A stretch of 64,000 nt of DNA, from NCBI RefSeq assembly GCF_051020985.1, contig NC_134999.1:15195660-15259659 (forward strand), written 5' to 3'. The notes under the pieces are model-generated. The model saw only the letters and a program-made list of their open reading frames with translations, was not told the DNA's origin and did no database searches. This document shows positions 10,937 to 22,084 of this stretch, piece after piece (the first letter of the stretch is position 1; every line of letters starts with the position of its first letter). The stretch is from Nomia melanderi. Taxonomy: Eukaryota > Arthropoda > Insecta > Hymenoptera > Halictidae. Both the position numbers and the translations under genes were made by a program.

Positions 10937-11337
10937 TAAAATTTCAAATTTGCCAGTTTGCCACTGACATTCTTCGTCGAATAAAAAGAACTGGGATGAA
11001 CGTTATTGAATTTTCCGTTCAATAATAGAAATTGGAAGTCACGTTGGCAACAGTAATTTGAGAGTTACAAGTTGATTGTTTTCGTATTGGAAAAATTTGG
11101 TATTGAAAGGTTCCATAGAGAAAAAATGATATTGAAGCTTTCAAGATTGGAAAGTAGAATATTGAAAAATTCAATATTGAATGTTAAATTAAATTTGCGC
11201 GTTTTCAATGGTATTTAACTTGACCCGGAACGCGCGTTCCAAAATCGAGGTCTTCGAAGGTGCGGAACTATTTCCAGCGGAGAAAGGAGATGTGAATTTT
11301 GAGGAATTCAATACTGTAAAGCGGGAATTAGATTTCA
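10937..11337. other. Non-coding; loose ATTGAAAG-type short repeats
   Basis: ATTGGAAA, ATTGAAAG, ATTGAAGC and ATTGAATG recur at short intervals between about 11005 and 11190. No element termini seen. Confidence 0.4.
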
Positions 11338-12800
11338 AAGTCTTCGATTGGCTTCAAGTTCGCAAATACTTCTCAACAATTCCAAAATCTGCTATCAAAG
11401 CGAGTATTACATTTCAAAGTCTCGAATTGGCCTCAAGTACACTGGAAAAAACGCAGAGCGACAAAAGAATTTGCAAGCTGTGTCAGTTCACCATCGGAAG
11501 CGTTGGGGTTGGAGTCATTTCAAATGAAACGCTGAAACATTCTAGAATCTCTGTGTCCAAGAGATAAAAGTTTATTATGCAACATGATAATTAGCATTCA
11601 CAGTATGTAATTACTTTTAAGTTCGCTATAAACCTCTCAGCAATTCCAAACCTTCTGACAAAGCAAGAATTGTGTTTCAAATCTGAAAGTTCAAAGTAAC
11701 TTCGAGTTCACGAGAGAAACCACTGAAACATTTTTATTTCTATTATTAGCATGTCTCAACAAAATAAGGAAATACGAATCCTAAAAAATGTAACATTGAA
11801 AAACAAAATTTAGAATTCAAAGTCTTCCATCAAAGTAAGAATTGTGTTTCAAAACTGAAAGTTCAAAGTAACTTCAAGTTCACAAGAGAAACCACTGAAA
11901 CATTTTTATTTCTATTATTCTAACATATAGGAAGATTTTATTTCAAAGTCTCCCATCAAAGCAAAAATTACGTTTCAAAGCTCCTCCTCCAAATTGGCCT
12001 GAAGTTAACAAGAAAATCCACTGAAACATTCGACAATCTCGTGGTCAAAGGGTAAAAAGACTTTACAACTTGAACCCATTCGAAATTGATTGGTGAAAAC
12101 CGTGCGGATTGGAATCACCTAAAAAATGCTCGCAGCAGTAATTATTTTAACGTTGGGAAACGATATTTAGTATTCAAAGTCAAATTTACCTTTGACGTTA
12201 GAACTACCGTAACATTCAAAATGACTTGCTTCGATTTTTTTGTTTCGCAATTATTCATATCACAAAAGCATTGAATATTCCAAATGATCTTGAAAATAGT
12301 TTCCCTAAAATATTATAATGTATATCCGAAGAAACTAAAAATAATCTATTGTTACAATTTTCTACGGATTACATATTAACCGTATTAAATGCTAGGTAGT
12401 TCTGCTGTTAAGTTCACTATAAATCTCTCAACAATTCCAAACCCTCCCATCAAAGCAAGAATTGTGTTTCAAAACTGAAAGTTCAAAGTAACTTCAAGTT
12501 CACAAGAGAAACCTCTGAAACATTTTTATTTCTATTATTAACATGTATCAACAAAATAAGGAAATACGAATCCTAAAAACTGTAACATTGAAAAACTTCT
12601 CAAAGCAAGAATTACGTTTCAAAGCTCCCCCTCCAAATTGGCCTGAAGTTAACAAGAAAATCCACTGAAACATTCGACAATCTCGTGGTCAAAGGGTAAA
12701 AAGACTTCACAAGCTGAGCGAGCTCAAAATTCCGCGTGAAAAAGCGCGCGGATTCGAGTCACACTTAAAAACTGCTCGTGGCAGTAATTATTCCAGCATT
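11338..12800. repeat. Locally duplicated block with 150-200-bp units
   Basis: The words TCAAAGCAAGAATTGTGTTT, AACTGAAAGTTCAAAGTAAC and GAGAAACC(A/T)CTGAAACATTT recur at about 11660, 11830 and 12450. A second module (CCAAATTGGCCTGAAGTTAA to GTGGTCAAAGGGTAAAAAGA) occurs at about 11985 and 12635, each time followed by a related GCAGTAATTATT segment. The 119-codon plus frame at 11208-11567 overlaps this repeated sequence and is not called. Confidence 0.8.
12194..12411 (+). mobile_element. Family C TTAA-MITE, diverged copy
   Basis: The left end is decayed (ACGTTAGAACTACCGTAAC) and the right end reads GGTAGTTCTGCTGTTAA. The interior shares TCTATTGTTACAATTTT and TTACATATTAACCGTATT with the copies at 16.2 and 60.4 kb. 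It separates the two halves of the duplicated block. Confidence 0.8.
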
Positions 12801-14380
12801 CAGCGCGTTTCGCGTCCGCCGACTGGGAAAGGAGATGCGAATCACGTATGAAACACTAACCGCGGCGCCGCGTTGATTACCATCCTCGAGATGCTCGTTG
12901 ATGACGCGGGCCCGGTCCGGCGAGCCTCCGCGGTGTCCCGTTAACGAGGGAACGAGGAATAAAAAGGGCGGCGGGGAATATCCAAATACCGAAAGTCGGC
13001 CGAGATAAAACTAGTTAATTACCGGCCGGCCGGGGTCGACGTTAAATCGAGTTTATTAACAAAGCATACCGTGAAAAGTTACGAGTGCTCGGTCGTTTGT
13101 CAAGGTTTACCTCTCTGTACGGACGGCTACTCGATCCGCATATTCACCGCCGACGCGTAATTGGGTCGTCGTGCTCCGCGGACAATTAAAAAATTAAACA
13201 ATCGTTAGTTTCCTTTCCCGCGCGTTTCAGATTTCTGCGATTCAAACGTTAATGCTGGTATCCTTTACGGTACTTCGTTTCACCGGATCGCTTAATTAAC
13301 GCGAGAGACGCGAGAATCTTGAGCATTTTAATTGGCCACTCTTTCATAATGGAGACAAACGGGTATAGGAAGCATTATCGATTAACCGGTATCGATATTC
13401 TTACGTTGTACCATGAAATCCGCCAGACAAATCACCGCGAATGCGTGTTACCTGTAGTTAATCGAACGTAACGCAAAATTGCCTGTGTTTCCGCATAACT
13501 GTCGGCGAGCGCGGTGTAAATTGTTGCGAGTTCGTTCGGGGAATTCCGCGTGTTTGCGTGATAATTAAGCTTCTGTGGCGATCGCGGTGGGTTTATTATA
13601 GAAATTTCGAGTAAGTAATCGAGTGTTTTGATGGTTTCAGCGGGAACGAGGGAACGGAGATCTTGTACTAGTTTAATCGAATGATTTCATTAATTTTTGA
13701 GAGTCGGTCGATATTGTTATTAGAAGAGAAGAAGGGAAAGTAAATCAGTGATTTAATCGAATAATTACACAGACAATTAGATGATTTGTATTGATGCTTT
13801 CAATTAAATCCAGGAAGATCACGTAATATCAGCAAATAATTCCAAAGATAATTCAAGCTACATGTTCGTGCGTTGAACGCCGGTCCCACTCATTACTCGT
13901 TTATTCAAAACACACATCGACACGCCGAGAGAGAATATGTCGAGTGAAATAACGCGCGGAGCCGCGTTGAATAGAATCGAGCAATGAAAAGCCGGCAGAC
14001 GTCGATTGTTTCGCGGCTCCGAAGGTGAACGAATTTTCTGGCATCGTAATCGACGGGGTACGACATTCTCTCAAATTTTGGCAATATATTGCGCCGTCGA
14101 AGTGGCGCACGCGCGCGTACAATTTCACTGGGGCGAGGTGTTCTTAAACGTCAACGCGATTTCTCGTTGTCGAGCTGAACGGAAACGCGACAGCCATTCT
14201 CACGTCTTTGCTGCCACTTCGATCTCTCGCAGTGTTTTTCCTCGTAGCGAAAGGGATGAATATCTCGACCTTTATGCACAGGGTGACGGGAAAAATGGTG
14301 TGACTCTGCTCTGGATTAGAATAGACTATGGTCTGGTTGTTTGAAAATGTTTAATGGTGGAATTATAGAATTACCGAGTT
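12801..14380. other. GC-rich CpG-dense block, no gene recognised
   Basis: About 12760-13560 is rich in CpG and holds the palindrome CCGGCCGGCCGG (13022-13033) next to TTAATTA words. 13560-13870 is AT-rich; 13880-14250 is again CpG-rich. Open frames up to 112 codons show no domain. A conserved regulatory block is possible but unproven. Confidence 0.4.
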
Positions 14381-14840
14381 ATGGAATTTTCATATTTTCA
14401 TATTTTCATATTTTCATATTTTCATATTGTCAAATTCTCAAATTACCAAATTCCCAAATTCCCAAATTATCAAATGATCAAATTATCAAATTGCCAAATT
14501 CCCAAATTCCCAAATCATCACATTCTCAAATTCCCAAATTCCCAAATTATCAAATGATCAAATTATCAAATTCCCAAATTCCCAAGTTATCAAATAATCA
14601 AATTATCAAATTATCAAATTCCCCGATTTTCAAATTATCAAGTTCTCAATTTCTCAAGCTCTCAAATTCCCCGAATCTCACATTCTTCGACTTTCAAGTT
14701 ATTAAGTTCTCAAGTTCTCAAGTTCTAAAGCTCTCAAATTCCCGGATTCTCAAATTTCCTAATTTTCCAATTTTCCAATTTTCAAACTTCCAAACATTCA
14801 AACCCTCAAACCTTCAAACCCTCAAACTCCCAAACGGTGA
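14381..14840. repeat. Degenerate 8-bp satellite (CAAATTCC / CAAATTAT / TTTCATA)
   Basis: Units CAAATTNC and CAAGTTCT with a TTTCATA run at the left. This gives a 197-codon plus frame (14341-14934), again because an 8-bp period excludes stops in phase. Sister of the 7.3-kb array. Confidence 0.95.
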
Positions 14841-16180
14841 AACTCTCCTGCTTAGTCTAACATCCAACAAATTGATTCACAAAACACTGCCGTTCGATCA
14901 CATCCGAACGTTGTTCGACCAGCCCGCCGCATAATGGCTGCAGAATATCTGCGTACATCCACGCCACATTGCGGATATTCGTTCCTCGAGCCAGCAGTAT
15001 CGGGAAACAGGCTGAAGGGATGGTGTTTGCCAACGTGTAACAACGTCAACCGCCCCCGGCCTCTTCGTACGCTCTTATTATCGTTTTTCTCGGCTGCGAA
15101 GGGAAGTGCGCGATCAGGTCGAGCATTTTTACGAGAACCGCCTGGAAATGTGGGACAAACTGTGCATAAACAAGACCCGGTATATTAACTGCTGATGCCG
15201 AGCGCCGCTCTTCCATGAAGTCGGGCTGAAACGTCCTGATATATTAGAATGCAACCGATTTTACACTTCCGCGTAACTGCATCGGGCTCTTTCGGGTTTT
15301 AATTAAATTTTAACGAGGTGTGAGCGTCTTTAAATCTCTCGATAAATGGCAATATTCCTTGAGAAATCTATAATGTTGGAATTTATCGAATTTCGCGGAT
15401 AAGATGTTGCTTGAAAATTGATTTTAAGTGTCCTTTAATGGGTTTTTAACGATGTTGCAGCAGTGAATAAATAATTTTCATTAATTGAAATTGAAAGTGG
15501 AAGTTATATTTTCCTCGGAGAATACAAAGTTGGAGATTCGAGTGACCCACATATTTTATGGTTCTTTATTTTTAGATATGAATATTACGAGGAAACATTT
15601 GCCTCTCAAAATTTGATAGTCCCACATGAAATATTTCTGTAGTCCAGTCCTCTCAGGTTTACTTTACCCTCTCCACTGATAACTTAAGTCCCTTGTCTCC
15701 AATGTCGCTTGTGTTACCAGCGTAATCAACGTATTAGCACTCATTTCCATATTATTATCATAATATCCGTGCATCGCTCTTGCAACGAATTAAGCAACGC
15801 CCCTCGAAAATCCTTATCTAACAACCCAGATGCGCCACCCAACGTATATCTTCAACGAAGAAGAGAAATACTGAAAACAACCAATTATTACATTACAAAT
15901 AATTATACGTTATAATATTATCATCGCAGAAACAATAAATTAATATATTATTCGGTTTTATGAAACATCAGATCATCCAAAAAAAGGAAACTTGACTTCG
16001 TAATTCTAATCATCATTTCATTAATCAAAATATGCACTATTCGCTTATGTGCATTTAAACGAACACTTCTGTGAAAGTAGAAAATAATCACTAATTACTG
16101 ATGGCAATTAATCGATCGAACCTTCCATTTGCGATTGATAATTTTAATAAAACTTCCACAGCCCTTATAACTTGACAACT
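14841..16180. other. Unannotated DNA; GC-rich at 14.88-15.20 kb, AT-rich after
   Basis: No gene or repeat family recognised. Short, overlapping open frames only. Confidence 0.4.
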
Positions 16181-16405
16181 TTAACACTAGAACGACCGTA
16201 CCAGTCAAAATGACTGGTTTCGATTTTTTTGTTTAACAATTATTGATATCTTCGAAGCATTGAATATTCGAAATGATTTTGAAAATAAATAGCGTCATTT
16301 GAGTACTATAATGAGTGTCTGAAGAAACTGAAAATAATCTATTGTTACAATTTTTATAGGAATTACATATTAATCGTATTAAATGCTCGGTAGTTCTAGT
16401 GTTAA
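16181..16405 (+). mobile_element. Family C TTAA-MITE, full-length copy C1
   Basis: 225 bp. Starts TTAACACTAGAACGACCG and ends CGGTAGTTCTAGTGTTAA. The hairpin CCAGTCA-AAA-TGACTGG lies just inside the left end. By eye it differs at about 13 positions from the inverted copy at 60434-60658 and has the same length. It shares its right TTAA with the following family A element. Confidence 0.95.
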
Positions 16406-16647
16406 CCCTTTGCACTCGGGAGGTGACTCTCAGTCACCACTTAGTTTCACCCTGTGAAACTATAAAATATGGTATTTAATATTGAACTTTGTATAACGCC
16501 TCAATACGTGAAATATTGGAATAAAGTAGCTTTATTCCTTAATGTACTTGTGTTTTCCGTTCGAGTTAATTTCAAAGAATATCGTCTTCGTCTCGTCAAG
16601 AAATGTTAAATATTTCTAGTGAGAAATTTCCGAGTTCAAAGGGTTAA
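16402..16647 (+). mobile_element. Family A TTAA-MITE, full-length copy
   Basis: 246 bp. Starts TTAACCCTTTGCACTCGGG and ends CCGAGTTCAAAGGGTTAA. The hairpin GGTGACT-CTC-AGTCACC is at 16422-16438. A good reference copy for the family. Confidence 0.95.
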
Positions 16648-16955
16648 TAACAACGTTCAATACCCAACTAACTCAAAACAATGTTCACAACCCAAGTACC
16701 TTAAAAACAATGTTCAATAGCCAAGTAACTCAAAAACAACGTTCACTACCCAACAAATTCAAAAACAATGTTCACAGCCCAAGTAACTCAAAAACAACGT
16801 TCACTACCCAAGTATCCCAAAAACAACGTTCACTACCCAAGTCACCAAGAATAACGTTGAACACCCAACTAACTCAAAACCAATGTTCACAACCCAAGTA
16901 ACTTAAAAACAACGTTCAATTCCCAAGTAACTCAAAAACAATGTCCACTGCAAGT
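16648..16955. repeat. Minisatellite, about 29-bp unit, about 11 copies
   Basis: Units read roughly CAACGTTCACTACCCAAGTA then ACTCAAAAA, with variants CAATGTTCACAACCC. It begins directly after the family A element. Confidence 0.93.
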
Positions 16956-17587
16956 CACCAAAACCCAAGCTGCGCCAATTCCTTCCACTCGAATTCAGCC
17001 GATCCAAAAAAGCCTCGTCCCCAGAGGGAACCGTTCAAACGACGCGTCGCAGCCGGGTAATTTCCGCAGGCCGGCCGCGCCGTTGGAAAACCGGCGCATT
17101 AGCATTCCGTTAAATAACCGGCAACCGGTTGCTAGGTGTTAGCTTGTAATCGATAAAGCGTCAGCCCGCGTCTCCCATAATCGAATCAGTTTTATCGGTT
17201 TAAAGCGGCGGACCGCAATTGGCTGGAACCGATTGCCAGGATATTTGCTGTCCGCCGGAAATTCCGATAAGCATTAAATGAAAAATAACGGGGCCTGCGG
17301 CGCGCTCGCGCGCGATCGCTAAAACGCTGGTGGGAAAGGAGGCGAATATTTGTTTACCCGAGCCAGGGAATCGCATTTCACGAATTACGCTGGTCGCGTT
17401 TCATTTCTCGCCTCCGACAGCAGCCTTCCACTCGCCAGCCGCCATACTTTTCTTATTTCCGCCTGTTCTCGGGTCCGTCGACGACGATTCTCGCTGCAGG
17501 AATTAAATTAATCTCGATCAACATCGTTTCAAGCTTTCCTCTCGTCGTTCCGCCTCTTTTTCCGCGTTTATCCTTGGCCGTGTCCGT
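16956..17587. other. GC-rich CpG-dense block
   Basis: Contains GGCCGGCCGCGCC near 17071 and several CGATAA/CGATAAAG words. No open frame worth calling. Candidate regulatory DNA only. Confidence 0.4.
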
Positions 17588-17872
17588 TTAACCCCTTGCC
17601 CTATGATTTATTTTTCAACCGTGACCGACGCAACAACTTTAGTGATAATTTCTTGAAGAAAGATAATTCGATGCTTATTCTACGTTTATGTTTTCCCTAG
17701 AATATAATAATTGATAACTGATAAAATTGATTAATATTTAATTAATATTGAATTAATTATTAATATTAAACATTAATATTTAATTTGAATTCGACGACTG
17801 AGTAGTACTTATGTTTGTTGAATTCTGTTTAAAATATTCACGAGTTTCACGCGTTGTAAGAGAAGGGGTTAA
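17588..17872. mobile_element. Family H TTAA-MITE, full length
   Basis: 285 bp. Starts TTAACCCCTTGCCCTATGA and ends GTAAGAGAAGGGGTTAA. An AT-rich run (TTAATATTTAATTAATATTG) expands its middle. Confidence 0.8.
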
Positions 17873-17991
17873 TAGTTTTGACAAGTGTTATATCCTGCTC
17901 CACTGAGCACCCTGTATATTTGTAATAACTATTATTACTATTATTATTATTAATAATATCATCGACATCGCGATTATTACTATTGCTTTTG

Positions 17992-18228
17992 TTAACCCTT
18001 TGCACTCTGTAGGCTCCAATATTGCAGCAGTTATATTAAATATTTTAATGAATCTTGAAGAAACTACCTTAAAATTATTACATTCTCCACACATCCAAAT
18101 TTTGTACTAAGAAGGAAAATAAAAGACCGAAGAAATGTTATATCATTTCTCATTTTCGCTAGGAATACTATAAAAATTAGTCGCAGTTGCTGATAGATTA
18201 CAAAACAACCTGGAGTGCTAAGGGTTAA
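17992..18228 (-). mobile_element. Family I TTAA-MITE, copy I1
   Basis: 237 bp. Starts TTAACCCTTTGCACTCTG and ends CTGGAGTGCTAAGGGTTAA. The interior contains CACACATCCAAATTTTGTAC and TTCTCATTTTCGCTAGGAAT, shared with the copies at 20.8 and 45.8 kb. An (ATT)n run at about 17933-17962 lies just to the left. Confidence 0.9.
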
Positions 18229-18377
18229 TTCCTTCAATGTTCCCATGACATACGGCGGGATACTCGATAAAACACAAAACCTAAGCAAGTTTTCCTCTGG
18301 ATCAGGACAAGATCCCACCCTCTTTTCCGGGAGTGTTCCTCCCGCGTGTTATGGCATCATCACAACAAGCCATTCTA

Positions 18378-18865
18378 TTAATACGTTGAATGCAATGGGT
18401 GCCACCGGTGACCTCAACCAAATCAAATTACTATAATTCACTCGATTAACCAGTTAACTCTGGAATTTAGTTAGAAAAACCTCTCATTCTGCGCGCAATA
18501 AAATCGAAACATGGAGCGTGTACTCGTCGAACGCAGGACGAATGCATGTGGAGTATATTTTAATGAAAGATCAAAGGGAAACAAAAAAGAATTACATGTT
18601 TATGTGAAAAAATAAAGAATTCGTCGCTGAAAGAATTAGTATCATGTCAAGCTTTACGATTACGTGTATACTCGTCAAACACAGTGAACTGGTTACGCGA
18701 TGATTATTTGAACACTTTTCTATATTATAAATGATACAACTTAATGCACCGACATTGAACAACTCAAACCTGTAATAATAACAACGTAATTCAATGGCAC
18801 AAGTTGCTGTTACATTATTTTCCTATATTTGTCTCGGCTAAATCGTACGTCAGTCAACGTGTTAA
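18378..18865 (+). mobile_element. Family B MITE (B4) split by a nested family J MITE
   Basis: B starts TTAATACGTTGAATGCAATG (18378) and ends GTCAGTCAACGTGTTAA (18865). At 18446 it is interrupted by family J. Removing J leaves about 241 bp, the usual B length (240-247). The palindrome is imperfect here (GGTGCCACCGGTGACC). Confidence 0.9.
18446..18696 (-). mobile_element. Family J TTAA-MITE nested in B4
   Basis: Starts TTAACCAGTTAACTCTGG and ends CAGTGAACTGGTTAC, about 250 bp. Reverse of the copy at 52349-52596 (shared words GCGCGCAATAAAATCGAAA and GAAAAAATAAAGAATTC). This dates J after B at this site. Confidence 0.9.
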
Positions 18866-20069
18866 CGAACAGCTTCGTTTCGTCGCGCGACGATCGCCAG
18901 GTTCCCATTGACTTGTTTTCGGCCCGCGGAATAGATAGAGGGGCATCATTGAACGAAGGTAGTGTGTCTTCGTTGTGTCACGAATTACCGCGCGAATTAT
19001 AATTCTATTCCGGATCGTAAATCCCGAAGTAATCTTTCGGTACGCGACTCTTCTAGACACTTGTCCGCCAAATTAATATTGGACAATTAGATCGATTGCG
19101 TTAAATCCCGACTGACGGACTGTAGTTACCGAAATTGAAAGGAGTATTCACGTTGTCCCGAACGATGGACTTGTAGAATCTCTTTGAATCTGATGATCTG
19201 ATCGAATGTTTGTCCCGAACGATGGACTTGTAGAATCTGATAGGATCTGATGATCTAACAGAAAAAATGACTGAATGACTGAATGATTTTACCATTATTT
19301 AGGGTGAAATTGCCCCCTTGTAACAAAAAATAAACTGACTCCGAAAAAAGCTAATCCCGAAAATAATTTTGTTGGCACGTCCATGTTGTAAACGCACCTT
19401 CAAGGATTTCGCTGCTTTGTTCCGCATCGGACGGCACAATCGTCGACGTGGATTTTTATTGTATCGTATGAATAGTGCATTCCGGGGGAATGGAAGATAA
19501 ACGACGAGTAGCCTGTTTTTGTTACAATGTTGCGAATTAAATAGGGGCCTTCTGTTTCTAGCGTCGCGACGCGTGAAATGTTGCGCGGATTTTATTCATC
19601 CGCGTGGCCGATTAATCTTACTTACCTCGTCGCGCTGTTTTGCGAATCCCGCGCACGAATAAATGAAACTCGCGGTTTAATCCGTCGCTCGGGCTGCTCC
19701 GTAATTATCCGGGGAATTTAGACTTTCCGCGGAAACCGTTCGTTCGGCCGGGCGTTCGCGCGTTTTTCTATGGGACGGGTGTTTCCAAGGGAATCGGGCT
19801 TGATATTTTCGCTCGGCGAGAAAGTCGGCGCGCTCGAGATACGTGCGAACGGTAGGCAAAGATCAAACGAGGCTCTCGAGCACTGTTCAATAACGCGGGA
19901 ATCCGATTGAAATCGAAACTCGACGGTGTCTTACCTGTTTAATAAAACGAGCCTTCCAGGCGTCTTCGTTCTGCGCTCTCGAATTAGTTCTTTCGTTTGG
20001 AATGTAGTAGTTGATTAGGCGACGGGTGTATTACGCGAATCGATGCAATTGTGAAACGGAAGATTGTTA
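18866..20069. other. Non-coding; 56-bp duplication and GC-rich block
   Basis: 19153-19208 and 19209-19264 are a tandem duplication beginning TTGTCCCGAACGATGGACTT. The 19.4-20.0 kb stretch is CpG-rich and contains the 12-bp palindrome GCGTCGCGACGC (19561-19572). No gene. Confidence 0.5.
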
Positions 20070-20509
20070 TTAATACGTTCTGTGCCACGTGTACCGTATG
20101 TGCACGCGCATTTCTGTGAGAAAGTATGTTTAACCTTTTGCACTCGAGGGGCGACCCACGTGATTCGATACAGAAAATTGTAAACTTTGCATACTGCATC
20201 GATACGTGGAATATTGGAAGAAAATAGTACTGCTTTCTAATTTATGTGTGATTTCTTGATAAATTCATTTAAAATTTGCTGTATATCTAATTAGGAACTA
20301 TTGAATGTTTCAAGTGAAAATCTTACGAGTGCAAAGCGTTACAAAGAACTGTATTGATTTTTTAAATAAAATATTCGGTTACATTAAAGTTTTTCGTAAT
20401 TTTTATATATTTCGATATTGTTTCTTTATAACTTAATATTTTATTTAGAAAATCAATACAGTTCATAAGTGAAACATAACCGAAATTCCCATGGCATGGA
20501 ACGTGTTAA
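20070..20509 (+). mobile_element. Family G MITE (G2) split by a nested family A MITE
   Basis: G starts TTAATACGTTCTGTGCCACG and ends GGCATGGAACGTGTTAA. The family A copy at 20130-20342 sits inside. Without it G is about 225-230 bp, matching the 235-bp copy at 23.7 kb. Confidence 0.88.
20130..20342 (+). mobile_element. Family A TTAA-MITE nested in G2
   Basis: Starts TTAACCTTTTGCACTCGAGG and ends TACGAGTGCAAAGCGTTAC. About 213 bp; the palindrome region is deleted to GGGGCGACCCACG. Confidence 0.88.
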
Positions 20510-20922
20510 CTTTTTGTCCTATGATTTATTTCTCAACTTTAATCGATAAAACTACATTAATAATTTGTCGAAAAATGAGAGAATTCCTATATTCCTAGTC
20601 TACGCTTGCTCTAAAGTGTAATAATTGATACCAGAAGAATATTTCATTTGAATTCAAAAGAATAGAGTAACAATTACACTTGTTACTTTGCATAGAAAAT
20701 GTTCACCGCGAATTTCACACGTAGATACTACAAATATTTTAATGAATTTTAAAGAAACTACCCTAAAATTATTAGATTTCCCACACATCCAAATTTTGTA
20801 CTACGAAGGAAAATAAAAGATCGAAGAAATGTTATAGCATTTCTCATTTTCGCTAGGAATACTATAAAAAATAGTTGCAGTTGCTGATAGATTACAAAAC
20901 AATCTGGAATGCTAAGGGTTAA
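20506..20922. mobile_element. Joined H and I element halves
   Basis: Begins as family H (TTAACTTTTTGTCCTATGAT) sharing TTAA with G2. It switches at about 20730 to family I interior and ends TGGAATGCTAAGGGTTAA. No TTAA is left at the junction, so it is either a deletion between neighbours or a chimera. Confidence 0.75.
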
Positions 20923-22084
20923 TAAACCGATGACGCAACTTCATGTCACAGCTTCTTTCTGTCCTCCCGCTGTTCTCGCCAAAGAGAATCTTTCCAAAAG
21001 ATAAACTTACAGAAATCGGATTCAAATAATTTCTGAAAGAAGTCTGTCTTAAGTTTATCTCACGTTGAGGTTTAATTATTCTTCTCCGGGAAGTGTAATT
21101 TTATTCAGAAGAGGGAACAAGTTGGGAATAAGTCAGAAAAAGGAATTTACACGTTATTGCCAAACAGATTTCCAAATCATTCGATTCGAAGGGATTAACA
21201 ATACCTTAACCTACGCTAAGAATTCTAGATACTGCATAATTGATACCAGAAGAATATTTCATTCGAATTCAAAAGAATAGAGTAATAATTACATTTGCTA
21301 TTTTGCATAAAAAATCTTCACCGCGAACCTCACACCTGAATCTACGCCAAGTGATTAATATTTCCTTTAGCACGACAGATGACATTCAACGTCCACGTGT
21401 CTTTAATTCCATATTATTGTTGACTGCGCCGCAGTTAACACGCGTTTGCCCGACTTTGCTTCGCGTTTCTTTTTTTCTTCTTTTATATTTACTGCCATTG
21501 GATTTCCACTTTATATGTACTCCATTATTCTTTATCCTTTACGTGGATACCTTATGTTGCCAGCTCTTTGTTCCATTCTATGTAACAAAGGGAACCCCGT
21601 GGTTGTTTTCATTTCGCTGTTCTTTAATACTGTAGAAGCTGTGCGGTTTATGAGATTGTAAATTCGAAGTCGGAGTTGAGTTTATTTAACTAAAAAACCG
21701 AGACGTTCCGCGCGAGGAATCTTTAATATCGACGAACACTTTTTCACGATTACTCATATTAAAAACAAGAAAACATCCATTCGCAACCGTACACTTTAAC
21801 TGAATAACGCTTCAAACGTATCCTCCGTCATTACTACCGACCATTCCGAATTTTCACCTGTTGTTCCGTAAGATAAACTTTCATCCTCGTTAAAATTCTA
21901 CTCATCTCCGCATTAATTTTTAATCCATCGTCTCGTGGTATCTTGTTTAACCATTCACGAGCCAAGGGAATCTTTCTTCCCCGTAACTCTTCATTTCCTC
22001 CCTTTACCAGTGACTCTACATTAATAACAGATAATTATCCACTAACACCTCTCCAACATTAAAAAATTCGAATAAAATTCCACA
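20923..22084. other. Non-coding; family H fragment at about 21190-21345
   Basis: The fragment shares ATAATTGATACCAGAAGAAT and TCAAAAGAATAGAGTAA with 20.6 kb. The rest is AT-rich unique sequence; its open frames (71-131 codons) have no recognisable domain. Confidence 0.5.

Noticed and set aside
14341..14934. 197-codon frame rich in QIPKLSN-type repeats
   Set aside because: Same satellite artefact as at 7.4 kb.
16233..16415. 60-codon minus frame
   Set aside because: Lies entirely within the family C MITE; similar frames occur by chance in such elements.
16648..16955. CRISPR-like array of about 29-bp repeats
   Set aside because: Units are contiguous without spacers and the genome is eukaryotic; it is a minisatellite.
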